Below the pieces are notes generated by a model. It was not told where the DNA came from. It did not search any database and worked only from the letters and a program-made list of their open reading frames with translations. The position numbers and the translations under genes are program-made. Of a DNA stretch of 64,000 bases, positions 42,259 to 51,175 are shown in pieces. The DNA is from Candidatus Iainarchaeum sp. (GTDB taxonomy: Archaea > Iainarchaeota > Iainarchaeia > Iainarchaeales > GCA-2688035): contig JAFCCL010000003.1 in assembly GCA_017610205.1 (NCBI GenBank), forward strand, positions 62,001-126,000, written 5' to 3'. Numbering within the stretch: position 1 is the first letter of the stretch; every line of letters starts with the position of its first letter.

Positions 42259-43773
42259 TCACAAAAACAGCGGAAGCGCGTTTAGTAAGAGAAGTCCTAA
42301 AATTATCCAGAGCATTGCTCTGCCAATGAATTTTTCGGTGTCTGCCTTGCCCATTTTTAGGAATCCAAAGTATGGCAGGAAAACAATTTTTGCCATTTTG
42401 CCTCCGTCAAAAGGTTCCATTGGCAAAAAGTTAATCATTGCAATTGCAAAGCTCAGCATAAGAAGCCAGCCGAAGAAGATTGAAAGCCCGCTCAGCATTG
42501 ACACAAGGCTGATATATTCCTGTGTTGGCTCTTTTCCTTGAACGTAATTCAGGCTTGTTCTTATTCCAATTTCACCGCGTTGGTTTTTTACAATATTTTT
42601 TTCAACAATTTTTCCTGTTTGCGTTTCAAAAACCATTGAAACGTTTTTGTCTGCCTTGCTAAATGCCTGTTTGAAATCGTAAACGGTTTTCAGCTCAATG
42701 CCGTTGTGCTTCCTTAAAATCCACCCTTCTTCAATTACTCCATGGGCTGGAACATCAAATTCGTTGCCGCATAGGTCGTAATCTTCAAGCACTTCTTCTA
42801 TTGTAACAGACTCCAGTTCAATGTCTTTTTCCATTGCATCTATTTGTGGTCCAAGTACTGGAGTAAATGCTGCTGAAACAATTGTAATAATTGCAAAAAA
42901 TACAATCATTGAGTAAATGTTTGAAGCAGGACCAATTGCATAAACTCTTAACTGATTTTTTTCACTGCTTTTTTTAAGAAGTTTTTCATCTGGCTCAACA
43001 AATGCACCAACTGGCAAAAGTCCAAGCAAAAGAATGCCGGTTGATTTTATTTTCAGCTTTGCCCTTTTCATTAAAGCTCCATGTGAGAACTCGTGCACTA
43101 CTAAAATTATTAGGAACGCGCCCCAAACATATATTGGAGGGGTTAAGAATGTTGGAACGTTTGGAATCTGCAAGCCAGGAATCACAGGTGCAATGCCTGG
43201 GCAGGGCATTTTGCCTGCAAGAAGCTTTAAAATTATGTCAAGTGCCTGCCATGCAAGCGAAACAATTGCAAAAAGCATTAGTCCGCCTAATGCAAAGCCA
43301 ATTGACCAGAGGAGTACAATGTCAAAGAGCGCTGGGTTTTTTGATGCAAAAAAAACCCATGCTGTTGTAAAAAATATTGCAAAAAGCACTAGTGCTGAGG
43401 CAAGGTCTATTGCAATTCTTTTGTCCAATCCTTTTTTTCTGCCGTATTTGTAGTCTACTGCAATTGCTCCAAAGCCAAGGATTAACCCTAAATCTGCAAG
43501 CAGGTCCCAAATTCCTGCCTTGCTAATCCATTTAATAAAACCAAGTGGTTTTTTTGTTTTTGCCACGGTTATTACATAAAAGGTATCGTGTTTGGTAAGT
43601 TTTGCAATTATGTAAGTTGGAATTAAAAGAAAGCCCACTATTGCAAAAATAAGAAGTGGGAATGAAAGGTCAAGTGCTGGAAATGCAATTGTTGTTACAA
43701 GCAAGAGCAATCCTACTGCTCCAAAAGCCAAAATGATTTTTGAAAAGCGATCCATTTTTGTAAAGCGATTCAT
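42259..43773 (-). CDS. Site-2 protease family intramembrane metalloprotease (M50)
   Basis: A polytopic membrane protein of about 504 residues. HEFSH (in VVHEFSHGALMKRA, near residue 235) is the zinc motif and LPMEPFDGGKMA near 465 supplies the third ligand. A PDZ-like segment lies between (about 330-420, IEEGWILRKHNGIELK). S2P proteases cut membrane-bound regulators. ATG 43773 is used; the frame is open from a TTG at 43782. It is divergent from nothing close and precedes the MBF1 gene's 3' end by about 80 nt. Confidence 0.88.
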   Translation of the reverse strand: MNRFTKMDRFSKIILAFGAVGLLLLVTTIAFPALDLSFPLLIFAIVGFLLIPTYIIAKLTKHDTFYVITVAKTKKPLGFIKWISKAGIWDLLADLGLILGFGAIAVDYKYGRKKGLDKRIAIDLASALVLFAIFFTTAWVFFASKNPALFDIVLLWSIGFALGGLMLFAIVSLAWQALDIILKLLAGKMPCPGIAPVIPGLQIPNVPTFLTPPIYVWGAFLIILVVHEFSHGALMKRAKLKIKSTGILLLGLLPVGAFVEPDEKLLKKSSEKNQLRVYAIGPASNIYSMIVFFAIITIVSAAFTPVLGPQIDAMEKDIELESVTIEEVLEDYDLCGNEFDVPAHGVIEEGWILRKHNGIELKTVYDFKQAFSKADKNVSMVFETQTGKIVEKNIVKNQRGEIGIRTSLNYVQGKEPTQEYISLVSMLSGLSIFFGWLLMLSFAIAMINFLPMEPFDGGKMAKIVFLPYFGFLKMGKADTEKFIGRAMLWIILGLLLLNALPLFL

Positions 43774-43859
43774 AAAAATCAATTACTCGATTTTTTTTGC
43801 TGAATGCGTTTAATTTTTTTTGCGTTTAATTGTTAGATTTTTTTGTTTACTGCATTCAA

Positions 43860-44264
43860 TTACTCTATTTTCTTTTTTAATTGTATGCCAAGCTGTTTTC
43901 CAAGCTTTTCAATCATTGCATCGCTTGGCTTGATTGCCTGGTTTTCAATTCTGTGCAAAAGGCTTTCTTTTTCAAAAATTTTCATTGCCAGTTCCTTTGT
44001 AGTAAGCCCTTTTGCTTCCCTTGCCTTTCTTATCTGTTTTCCAAAGTCGTCAACAATTTCAAGACCCAAATCAAAGTCCTTTTCCTTAAATCTTGGTGGC
44101 AGGACAACTCTTTGAGGCGCTGGTTTTTGCAGTCCTTTGCTTGTTTCTTTTACTGCTTTTTCTTTTCCAAAAATAGCGCATTTTTCACATACAAACAATG
44201 TGTTTCCATCCAAAACAGTTTGTCTCAATTTTCCAATTTCCTTTCCGCAGATTTCACAATCCAT
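43860..44264 (-). CDS. MBF1-like archaeal helix-turn-helix protein
   Basis: A 134-residue protein. An N-terminal zinc ribbon (CEICG near 3-7 and CEKC near 27-30) is followed by a linker and an XRE-type helix-turn-helix (IRKAREAKGLTTKELAMKIF, then ESLLHRIENQAIKPS) at about 75-130. This is the archaeal multiprotein-bridging-factor-1 layout, implicated in translation and stress response. ATG 44264 begins MDCEICG; a longer start is at 44282. It is divergent from fen1. Confidence 0.88.
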   Translation of the reverse strand: MDCEICGKEIGKLRQTVLDGNTLFVCEKCAIFGKEKAVKETSKGLQKPAPQRVVLPPRFKEKDFDLGLEIVDDFGKQIRKAREAKGLTTKELAMKIFEKESLLHRIENQAIKPSDAMIEKLGKQLGIQLKKKIE

Positions 44265-44334
44265 CAAAAGAATTATTTTCAAAACCTGTTAAAAAACCTC
44301 TTTTTTAATTAGTTTTGTCCCTTACTGGTTTATT

Positions 44335-45360
44335 ATGGGTACTGCGATTGGAAACCTTTTGGAAAAGGAAGAAATAGACCTTGATTTTCTTCAAAGCAGG
44401 GTGGTTTCAGTTGACAGCTTTAACATTTTGTACCAGTTCCTTTCAGTAATAAGGGGAATGGATGGCTCTCCTTTAAAGGACAGCAATGGCAGAGTAACTT
44501 CCCATCTTGCAGGACTTTTTTATCGAACCATAAATTTGCTTGAACGTGATATCAAGCCTGTTTTTGTTTTTGACGGAAAACCATTGGAGTTAAAAAGCAA
44601 GACAAGGGCGAAAAGGCGTGCTATTAGAACCGCGGCTGAAGAAAAGATGCTGAAAGCTCAAAAGGAAGGCGACTTAAAGGAGGCAAGAAAGTATGCCCAG
44701 CAGGCTGTAAGGCTTACTCCTGAATTGGTTGAACAGGCAAAAGAGCTTGTAACTCTTATGGGTTTGCCTGTAGTGCTGGCTTCAGGTGAAGGTGAAGCTC
44801 AGGCTGCTCAAATGGTTGCAGACGGAAAGGTTTACGGTTGCATTTCGCAGGATTACGATGCCTTGTTGTTTGGCACCAAGCGATTGCTTCGAAACATTAC
44901 TGTTTCTGGAAAGCGAAAGGTTCCTGGAAAGTCTTACTATTATGAAATTAAGCCTGAAATGATTGAGCTTGATAAAACTTTGCATGCTTTGAATATTGAC
45001 AGGCAAAAGCTTGTGTGGATTGGAATTCTTATTGGAACAGATTTCAATGAAAAGTTTCCAAAGGTTGGACCAAAGACTGCATTAAAGCTAGTGCAAGAGC
45101 ATAATAAGTTTGAGAACATTGTAAAGAAAACAGGTTTTGAACCGGATTTTGATTACAAAGAAATTGAAGATATTTTTCTCAAGCCAAATGTAACAAAAAA
45201 ATATGATATTGATTTTAGCTTGCCTGATAATGCAAAGTTGAAGGAATTTTTGTGCGAGGATTTTGGTTTTTCAGCAAATCGTGTTGACTCTGCGCTTGAA
45301 AAGCTTGATGCAAAGTTGAGGGAAAAAGGAAAGCAAAGCAGGCTGGGGCAATGGGGTTAA
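44335..45360 (+). CDS. fen: Flap endonuclease 1
   Basis: FEN1 removes 5' flaps during Okazaki maturation and repair. The 341-residue protein has the N-terminal MGTAIGNLL, VDSFNILYQFL with catalytic Asp, VFVFDGKPLELK near 80, SGEGEAQAAQM (about 150-160), QDYDALLFG and IGTDFNEKFPKVGPKTALKL with the metal Asp and H2TH motif. The C-terminus KQSRLGQWG resembles a PCNA-binding (PIP) motif with Trp instead of the aromatic pair. Length is normal. Confidence 0.96.
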   Translation: MGTAIGNLLEKEEIDLDFLQSRVVSVDSFNILYQFLSVIRGMDGSPLKDSNGRVTSHLAGLFYRTINLLERDIKPVFVFDGKPLELKSKTRAKRRAIRTAAEEKMLKAQKEGDLKEARKYAQQAVRLTPELVEQAKELVTLMGLPVVLASGEGEAQAAQMVADGKVYGCISQDYDALLFGTKRLLRNITVSGKRKVPGKSYYYEIKPEMIELDKTLHALNIDRQKLVWIGILIGTDFNEKFPKVGPKTALKLVQEHNKFENIVKKTGFEPDFDYKEIEDIFLKPNVTKKYDIDFSLPDNAKLKEFLCEDFGFSANRVDSALEKLDAKLREKGKQSRLGQWG

Positions 45361-45369
45361 GCCTTGGCG

Positions 45370-46302
45370 TCACTGCTTTGTGTTTTCCCTTTCCTGTATT
45401 AGTTTCATTAAGTCCTTAAATTTTGAAAGGGATTCAAGTTCTTCTTCTGCAACTATTGGAATGTCTGCAACATGTCTGTACCTGAATTCCTGTGAAATTA
45501 TTAACGGCTTGCCTTCAAAGGCCTCTTTTGCTTTTGCAAGATCTGCTGCTTTTTTTTCAATTCCCTTCCTTGCAGTTGCCTTTCCAATTACAAGAGAATC
45601 GCCTGGATGTGCAACTGCTTTAAATGGGGCATGTTTAAATACTGCAACCTTTACTCCCAAATCATGTACTTTTTCCAAAGCATGGTCTTCAAAGTTTTCT
45701 GCAAACAATTGTTTTTCTTTTTCCCTTTCAAGTTTTTGCTCTTCAAACAGGTTGATTTTTTTCACAAGGTTTGCGTTTAATACGTTTTCAAGTTTTTCAG
45801 CTGTGTTTAATGACGTGGAAGCGCCTTTTTCATACCTGTGCACTGATTCAATTGTTGAATCGATTTTTCTTGCAAGTTCCTTTAATGTAAGTCCCATTTC
45901 CTTTCGCTTTTCCCTAAGTTTTCCTGCGTCAAGCTCTACAATGCTTTTTCCCTTAAAGTATTTTACTGAGGGAAAGTGTTCGTCCAAAAGACCTTTAAGA
46001 CTTGAAAGGCTTAATGCTGTCAGGCCAAGCCTTTCGTACAAAACCCCTTTCTTCAATGAAAATGCCTTGCTTTTTTCACCGATTATTAAAACCGTTGCGT
46101 TGAAAACCGCAGCAATTTTTCTTAATTCTGCTGCGTGCTCTTCCCTTAATGCATCAATGTTGTTGAAAACCTTGAGTACAAGTGTCATATCCAGTCTTTT
46201 TGCAACAAGGTCAAAGCAGGCGTTTGAGCGTACAAAGCTTTCAACTGCAAAGCCATTTTCTTTAAGCAAGGCTGTTGTTTTCAGTAAAAGTGCTTCCCTC
46301 AT
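45370..46302 (-). CDS. Archaeal HTH transcriptional regulator with N-terminal nuclease-like domain
   Basis: A 310-residue protein of a conserved archaeal family. The N-terminal 110 residues (FDLVAKRLDMTLVLKVFNNI, TVLIIGEKS) resemble a restriction-endonuclease-like fold without an evident catalytic set. A helix-turn-helix at about 125-180 (LREKRKEMGLTLKELARKID, then SVHRYEKG) is XRE type. The C-terminal domain (AVFKHAPFKAVAHPGDSLVI) is family specific. It probably binds DNA; targets are unknown. It abuts the UbiA gene upstream with no gap. Confidence 0.8.
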   Translation of the reverse strand: MREALLLKTTALLKENGFAVESFVRSNACFDLVAKRLDMTLVLKVFNNIDALREEHAAELRKIAAVFNATVLIIGEKSKAFSLKKGVLYERLGLTALSLSSLKGLLDEHFPSVKYFKGKSIVELDAGKLREKRKEMGLTLKELARKIDSTIESVHRYEKGASTSLNTAEKLENVLNANLVKKINLFEEQKLEREKEKQLFAENFEDHALEKVHDLGVKVAVFKHAPFKAVAHPGDSLVIGKATARKGIEKKAADLAKAKEAFEGKPLIISQEFRYRHVADIPIVAEEELESLSKFKDLMKLIQERENTKQ

Positions 46303-47127
46303 TTAAACCACGCCTAAAAGGAATCCGATTAGTGCAAGAAACATTGCTCCTTTTGCAAGCAGTTGAGCTCTTCCATAATCTTTTTTCAAGGTTTCCTTAA
46401 AACTGTACAGGAACATAAAGTTTGCAATTGAAACCACTACTACAAACATTGGCTTTCCAAATGAAAGAAGCAGGACAGGAATGTAGACTGCGATTACAGC
46501 AATCATGTAATCAAGAAAAATAAAGCTTAACACCTTTTTTTCTTTAATTATCATTGGAAGAGTAATTTTTGTACCAGTATCCGATTCCTTGTCTTCCATG
46601 TCTTTTATTAGTTCTCTTGCAAGATTTGCAAACAAGGCGGCAATTGCAAGGGGTGCAACTATAAGGTAGTTGCCTGCAAGTGATGCGCCAAAAACAAGTG
46701 TAATGGCTGTTCCGGATGCCACTACCAAATTTCCAATGTATTTTGCCTTTGTTAGTATTGCAGAATATGTGATTAAAAGAACTGTAAAAACAATTGCAAT
46801 AATTATTGAAATTTGCGGCAAAAACAGTACTGTAATCAGGTTGCCGGCAATGAATAAAATCAGGGAATAATAAATTGCTGTTTTTGGAAAAATGCGACCT
46901 TTTGCAATTGGCTTGTTTGGATGCATTTTTTTGTCAATATGCCTGTCAAAATAATCATTGATTACCATTCCGCCGCCGCATATCAAAAAGGCAACAAGCA
47001 TTGCAATTCCAATTTCCTGCGTAAATTCAATTGTCTTCACTGCAATGCTGTACCCAATGAAGGTTCCAAGTGCTGCCATTGCGCAGTTAAACGGCCTTAG
47101 TATTGAAACAAAATCCTTTAACGCCAT
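46303..47127 (-). CDS. UbiA prenyltransferase, probably digeranylgeranylglyceryl phosphate synthase
   Basis: A membrane prenyltransferase of 274 residues with about eight helices. The two aspartate-rich motifs are NDYFDRHIDKKMHPNKPI (near 58-75) and ELIKDMEDKESDTGTKITLP (near 180-200). Early RPFNCAMAALGTFIGY is typical of the archaeal enzyme that adds the second geranylgeranyl chain to the ether lipid backbone. The specificity is inferred from family likeness. It is transcribed with the regulator downstream. Confidence 0.85.
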   Translation of the reverse strand: MALKDFVSILRPFNCAMAALGTFIGYSIAVKTIEFTQEIGIAMLVAFLICGGGMVINDYFDRHIDKKMHPNKPIAKGRIFPKTAIYYSLILFIAGNLITVLFLPQISIIIAIVFTVLLITYSAILTKAKYIGNLVVASGTAITLVFGASLAGNYLIVAPLAIAALFANLARELIKDMEDKESDTGTKITLPMIIKEKKVLSFIFLDYMIAVIAVYIPVLLLSFGKPMFVVVVSIANFMFLYSFKETLKKDYGRAQLLAKGAMFLALIGFLLGVV

Positions 47128-47202
47128 TAACGCAATTAATTGTAAAAAAGGATTATAAAATGATTATGTCATTGGTAGATTAACAAAAGAAGGGGGGTTT
47201 AC

Positions 47203-48003
47203 TTGATTGATGCTGCCAGCTTGCTTAAAGCAATTCGCGCCAAAAAACCGCTTGTGCACCATATAACCAATTGGGTTACAATTTACGACTGTGCAAATAT
47301 TGTGAGAATGGTTGGAGCCCTGCCTGTAATGGCTCATGCAAAAGAGGAAAGTGCAGAAATGCAGGCAATTTCAAGTTCGCTTGTTTTAAACATTGGAACA
47401 CTTACCCCTGAACTTGTTGAATCAATGATTTTGGCAGCAAAAAAAGCCAACGAATTAAAGCATCCAATAGTTCTTGATGCAGTTGGTGTTGGGGCAACAA
47501 AATTTAGGGCTGCCAAGGCATTGGAAATAATGGATTCAGTGCATGTTGACATTGTAAAAGGAAACGGAAGCGAGATTGCAAAACTTGCCGGTTCAAATGT
47601 TTTAACAAAAGGGGTTGAGGCAACTGAAGTAAAAGACGACCTTCTTATTTTGACAAAAAAGCTTGCCAAAAAATATAATTGCACGGTTGCTGTAACCGGT
47701 GCAGAGGACATTATTGTTTCTGCAAAAGGAACAGGCTTTCTTGTCAAAAATGGTAATAGTTTGTTAAGTGAATTTGTTGGAACCGGCTGCATGGCTGCCT
47801 CCTTGCTTGGTTGCTTTGCTGCAGTTGAAGAAAATTACACAGTTGCAAGTGCTGTGGCACTAAGTTGTTTTGGAATTGCATCAGAACTTGCTGCAAAAAA
47901 GGAAGCAAAACCAGCTGCTTTTAAACAAGAGCTCTTTGACCAATTGTATTCTCTGAGTTCGGAAAATGCAAACGTATTGCAAAAGATTGATGTGTTAAAA
48001 TGA
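47203..48003 (+). CDS. thiM: Hydroxyethylthiazole kinase
   Basis: ThiM phosphorylates 4-methyl-5-hydroxyethylthiazole, a salvage step in thiamine synthesis. The 266-residue protein has LVHHITNWVTIYDCAN, MAHAKEESAEM, LNIGTL, VLDAVGVGATKFR and the catalytic GTGCMAAS (near 210). Start TTG 47203 follows AGGGGGG (47191-47197) at 5 nt. It is first of the thiM-thiE-thiC-thiL operon. I see no TPP riboswitch-like structure in the 75 nt upstream. Confidence 0.94.
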   Translation: MIDAASLLKAIRAKKPLVHHITNWVTIYDCANIVRMVGALPVMAHAKEESAEMQAISSSLVLNIGTLTPELVESMILAAKKANELKHPIVLDAVGVGATKFRAAKALEIMDSVHVDIVKGNGSEIAKLAGSNVLTKGVEATEVKDDLLILTKKLAKKYNCTVAVTGAEDIIVSAKGTGFLVKNGNSLLSEFVGTGCMAASLLGCFAAVEENYTVASAVALSCFGIASELAAKKEAKPAAFKQELFDQLYSLSSENANVLQKIDVLK

Positions 48004-48055
48004 TTAAAGGATTGTATTTGGGTGTGTTAAAATGATTAAAGGATTGTACTTTGTA
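47991..48055 (+). repeat. 32-bp tandem duplication at the thiM-thiE junction
   Basis: TGTGTTAAAATGATTAAAGG begins at both 47991 and 48023, followed by the same GATTGTA. The duplication copies the end of thiM and the start of thiE. The first copy makes an 11-codon mini-frame (48000-48035) that overlaps the thiM stop and the thiE ATG by ATGA-type overlaps. Confidence 0.85.
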
Positions 48056-48667
48056 ACAGACAGCATTCTGTCAAACCAGGGTATTCTAAAGGATGCAGAG
48101 CAAGTGATTAAAGCAGGATGCAAACTTGTTCAATATCGCGAAAAGAATAAATCCTTTAAAGAAATGTTTGAAGAAGCAAAACAGCTTGCAGGCTTGTGCA
48201 AAAGCAACGGGGTTTTGTTTATTGTTAATGACCGGCTGGATATTGCTTTGGCAGTTGACGCAGACGGTGTTCATTTGGGTCAAAATGATTTTCCAATAGT
48301 TCTTGCAAGAAAGATTCTGGGAAAGGAAAAGATAATCGGCACAAGCAACCACTGTGTTGAAGAAGCCAGGCAGTCAGAGAAAGCAGGAGCGGATTATATC
48401 AGCGTTGGTCCTGTTTTTCACACCAGAACAAAAAATGATGCAGGCGCTCCGCTTGGATTGGGGCTTTTGAAGCAGGTTAGGGCAATTACAAAATTACCAC
48501 TTGTTGCCATTGGTGGCGTGAATGAAGAAAACATTGACGGGGTTTTGCAGGCTGGTGCTGATTCGGTTGCAGTAATTTCGGCAATAGTTTCAACAGAAAA
48601 TCCTGAAAAGTCTGCTAAAATAATTATTAAAAAAATCAAAAACTTAAAGAAAAATAAGGGGCTTTAA
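48032..48667 (+). CDS. thiE: Thiamine phosphate synthase
   Basis: ThiE joins hydroxymethylpyrimidine-PP and thiazole phosphate to thiamine phosphate. The 211-residue TIM barrel has LYFVTDS at the start, QYREKNKSFKEM, FIVNDRLDIALAVDADGVHL then GQND, GTSNH, YISVGPVFHTRTKNDAG and AIGGVNEENI. Length is normal. It follows the junction duplication and lies 0 nt upstream of thiC. Confidence 0.95.
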   Translation: MIKGLYFVTDSILSNQGILKDAEQVIKAGCKLVQYREKNKSFKEMFEEAKQLAGLCKSNGVLFIVNDRLDIALAVDADGVHLGQNDFPIVLARKILGKEKIIGTSNHCVEEARQSEKAGADYISVGPVFHTRTKNDAGAPLGLGLLKQVRAITKLPLVAIGGVNEENIDGVLQAGADSVAVISAIVSTENPEKSAKIIIKKIKNLKKNKGL

Positions 48668-49909
48668 ATGACTCAATTAGATATTGCAAAAAGCGGAAAG
48701 GTAAGCAGAGAAGTAAGGTTTGCTGCAAAAAACGAACCGGTTAGTGCTGAAGGGCTGCGGAGGCTGATTGCGTCAGGCAAGGCTGTTTTGCCTGCAAACG
48801 AATTGCACAAAAAGCTTAAGCCAATTGCAATTGGCCAGGGGCTTAAAACAAAAATTAATGCAAATCTTGGAACTTCTAAGTTAAATGCAAGTTTGAAGAA
48901 AGAGCTTGAAAAAATGGATGTTGCAATAAAATTTGGAGCTGACGCCGTAATGGATTTGAGTACTGGCGGAAACATTGACAGGATAAGAAAGGAAATTATA
49001 AAAAGGTCAAATGTTCCTGTTGGAACAGTTCCGATTTACCAGGCTTTTGCAGGAAAAGGAATCAAGGATGTAACAGGGGACGATATGTTTGCAGCAATTG
49101 AAAAACACTGCAATGACGGGGTTGACTTTGTAACACTTCACTGCGGTGTAACAAAAAAGGCACTGTCTCTTTCAAAGAAAAGGCTTGCAGGGGTTGTAAG
49201 CAGAGGCGGTTCCTTGTTATTAAAGTGGATTGCGTGTAACTCTGCTGAAAATCCTTTGTACAAAAATTTTGATTATGTTTTGGAGATTGCAAGAAAGCAT
49301 GATGTAACTTTAAGTTTGGGCGACGGATTAAGACCTGGGTGCATTAAGGATGCTACTGATAAACTGCAATTGCTGGAATTGAAGCTTATTGCAAGTCTTG
49401 CAAAAAGGGCAAGGGCTGCAAATGTTCAAGTATTAATTGAGGGCCCTGGTCACATTCCCCTAAATCAGATTGAGAAAAATGTAAAATTGCAAAAAAAGCT
49501 TTCGGGAAACACTCCATTTTACGTTCTTGGGCCAATTGTTACAGACATAGCTCCTGGTTATGACCACATTACAAGTGCAATTGGCGGAGCTCTTGCAGCC
49601 TTTTACGGAGCCGATTTCTTATGCTATGTCACTCCAAGTGAACATCTGTGTCTTCCAAATGTTCAGGATGTAAAAGAGGGCATAATTGCTGCAAAGATTG
49701 CAGCCCATGCTGCAGACCTTGCCAGTAGATTAAAGGGTGTTCAGGAACAGGATGACAAAATTTCTTTTTATAGAAGAAATCTTAACTGGAAGAAAATGTT
49801 TGATTTGGCTTTGGATAAGGAAAAGGCAATTGCTTACAGAAAAAAATCAAAGGCAAAAGGAAAAAACTGCACAATGTGCGGAGAGTTGTGTTCCTTAAAG
49901 GGGCTGTGA
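48668..49909 (+). CDS. thiC: Phosphomethylpyrimidine synthase (radical SAM)
   Basis: ThiC converts AIR, an intermediate of the purine pathway, to HMP-P. The 413-residue protein has INANLGTS, DAVMDLSTGGNID, GTVPIYQAF, FVTLHCGVTK, LSLGDGLRPGC, IEGPGHIPL, APGYDHITSAIGGALAA and a C-terminal cysteine cluster CTMCGELC that binds the Fe-S cluster. It is on the short side, as in the archaeal form lacking the N-terminal extension. Its use of AIR links the operon to the purine genes. Confidence 0.95.
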   Translation: MTQLDIAKSGKVSREVRFAAKNEPVSAEGLRRLIASGKAVLPANELHKKLKPIAIGQGLKTKINANLGTSKLNASLKKELEKMDVAIKFGADAVMDLSTGGNIDRIRKEIIKRSNVPVGTVPIYQAFAGKGIKDVTGDDMFAAIEKHCNDGVDFVTLHCGVTKKALSLSKKRLAGVVSRGGSLLLKWIACNSAENPLYKNFDYVLEIARKHDVTLSLGDGLRPGCIKDATDKLQLLELKLIASLAKRARAANVQVLIEGPGHIPLNQIEKNVKLQKKLSGNTPFYVLGPIVTDIAPGYDHITSAIGGALAAFYGADFLCYVTPSEHLCLPNVQDVKEGIIAAKIAAHAADLASRLKGVQEQDDKISFYRRNLNWKKMFDLALDKEKAIAYRKKSKAKGKNCTMCGELCSLKGL

Positions 49910-49912
49910 AAG

Positions 49913-50857
49913 ATGCAAATAAAAACAATTGGCGGAGAGCAAGCGCTCATAAAGATGATTAAAAGAAAACCAAGAAACAAAAATGTTTTGCTTGGAATCG
50001 GAGACGATGCCGCAATAATTAAGGCTGGAAAAAAGGTTGTTTTGACAACAGACCTTTTGGTTGAAGACGACCACTTTTCACTAAAGTGGTCAACTCCAAA
50101 ACAGGTTGGGGCGAAAGCAATAGAAGTCAATGTGAGCGACATTGCTGCAATGAATGCCAGTCCATTGTATGCTTTGGTAAGCGTTTGTCTGAAAAAAAAC
50201 ACAAGTGTTGAATTTGTTAAAGGGCTGTACAATGGCATTAATTCTGCTGCAAAAAAATACGGAATTGACGTAATTGGCGGAGACTTTACACACGGAGAAA
50301 AAATTGTCATAAACATTGCAATGATTGGAGAGCCTGTTGGAAAGCCTGTTTTGAGAAAGGGAGCAAAGCCAAACGATTACATTTTTGTTTCAGGAAAAAC
50401 CGGGGAAAGCACTGCCGGTCTGGAGCTTTTTAGAAAAAAAGCAAAGGGGTTTAAGCGAATTAAAAAAAAGCACCTTGAGCCAAAAGCTGAGCTGAAAAAA
50501 GCTCTGCAAATTGGAAAAATTGCAACGTCAATGGAGGATGTAAGCGACGGCATTGCCTCTGAAGTAAAAAACATTTGTGCCCAAAGCAAATGCGGTGCAG
50601 AAATCTTTACTGACAAAATTCCAATTGCTTTTGATGTAAAAAAGGCCGCTGAAAGAGTTGGAAAAAATGCGTTAAGTTTTTCGCTGTTTGGAGGCGAAGA
50701 CTTTCAGTTGGTTTTCACTGTTGGCAAAAAAAATCTGGGCAAGGCAAAAAAGCTTGGAACATTAATTGGAAGAATAACTTCTGGAAAAAAGATTTTTTTG
50801 GTTGAAAACTTCAAAAAAAGTGAATTGAAAAAAGCAGGCTATGACCATTTTGCCTAA
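49913..50857 (+). CDS. thiL: Thiamine-monophosphate kinase
   Basis: ThiL makes thiamine diphosphate from TMP. The 314-residue protein has LLGIGDDAAII, VLTTDLLVEDDHF, NVSDIAAMNASPLYALVS, GGDFTHGEKIVINIAMIG, EDVSDGIASE and FGGEDFQLVFT. It follows thiC by 3 nt, completing the operon. Length is normal for the PurM-like family. Confidence 0.94.
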   Translation: MQIKTIGGEQALIKMIKRKPRNKNVLLGIGDDAAIIKAGKKVVLTTDLLVEDDHFSLKWSTPKQVGAKAIEVNVSDIAAMNASPLYALVSVCLKKNTSVEFVKGLYNGINSAAKKYGIDVIGGDFTHGEKIVINIAMIGEPVGKPVLRKGAKPNDYIFVSGKTGESTAGLELFRKKAKGFKRIKKKHLEPKAELKKALQIGKIATSMEDVSDGIASEVKNICAQSKCGAEIFTDKIPIAFDVKKAAERVGKNALSFSLFGGEDFQLVFTVGKKNLGKAKKLGTLIGRITSGKKIFLVENFKKSELKKAGYDHFA

Positions 50858-50944
50858 CTGGATTAATTTGAGTGCTTTTGGTTACTTTGAGGTCTTTTAA
50901 GAGTACTTTAAGGTCTTTTGATTACTTTGCAGTTTTTTCAGGAA

Positions 50945-51109
50945 TTACTTTGTGACCTTTTTTACCTTGTGCTTTAATCTTAGGCGAATGCTTCCGCATT
51001 TTCTGCACTTTCTCGGCTTTCCGCTTGGACATCTGTTTTTTGCATTGCATTTCATGCAAATCCAGATATTTTTGAAAAGTCTATTTTCTGCTTCTTCAAA
51101 CTTTACCAT
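50945..51109 (-). CDS. rpl40e: 50S ribosomal protein eL40
   Basis: A 54-residue protein: it starts [12 protein letters not shown], then [13 protein letters not shown] and KCRKCG give the four-cysteine zinc site, with a Lys/Arg-rich end. This is the archaeal eL40 layout (MxxFxEAExRL...ICMKCNARN...CRKCG). It has its own start at ATG 51109. The gap to thiL (50858-50944) shows only a short repeated TTTTGAGGTCTTTTA-like pattern. Confidence 0.9.
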   Translation of the reverse strand: MVKFEEAENRLFKNIWICMKCNAKNRCPSGKPRKCRKCGSIRLRLKHKVKKVTK

Positions 51110-51175
51110 AAAAAAACCACTCAAACTCAGGGCAGTAGAAATATTTTGCAGGGCAATAGCTTTTTAAAACAAACT

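Noticed and set aside
47128-47202. TPP riboswitch before thiM
   Set aside because: The gap is only 75 nt and contains no CTGAGA or ACCTGAT-like conserved segments of the THI element.
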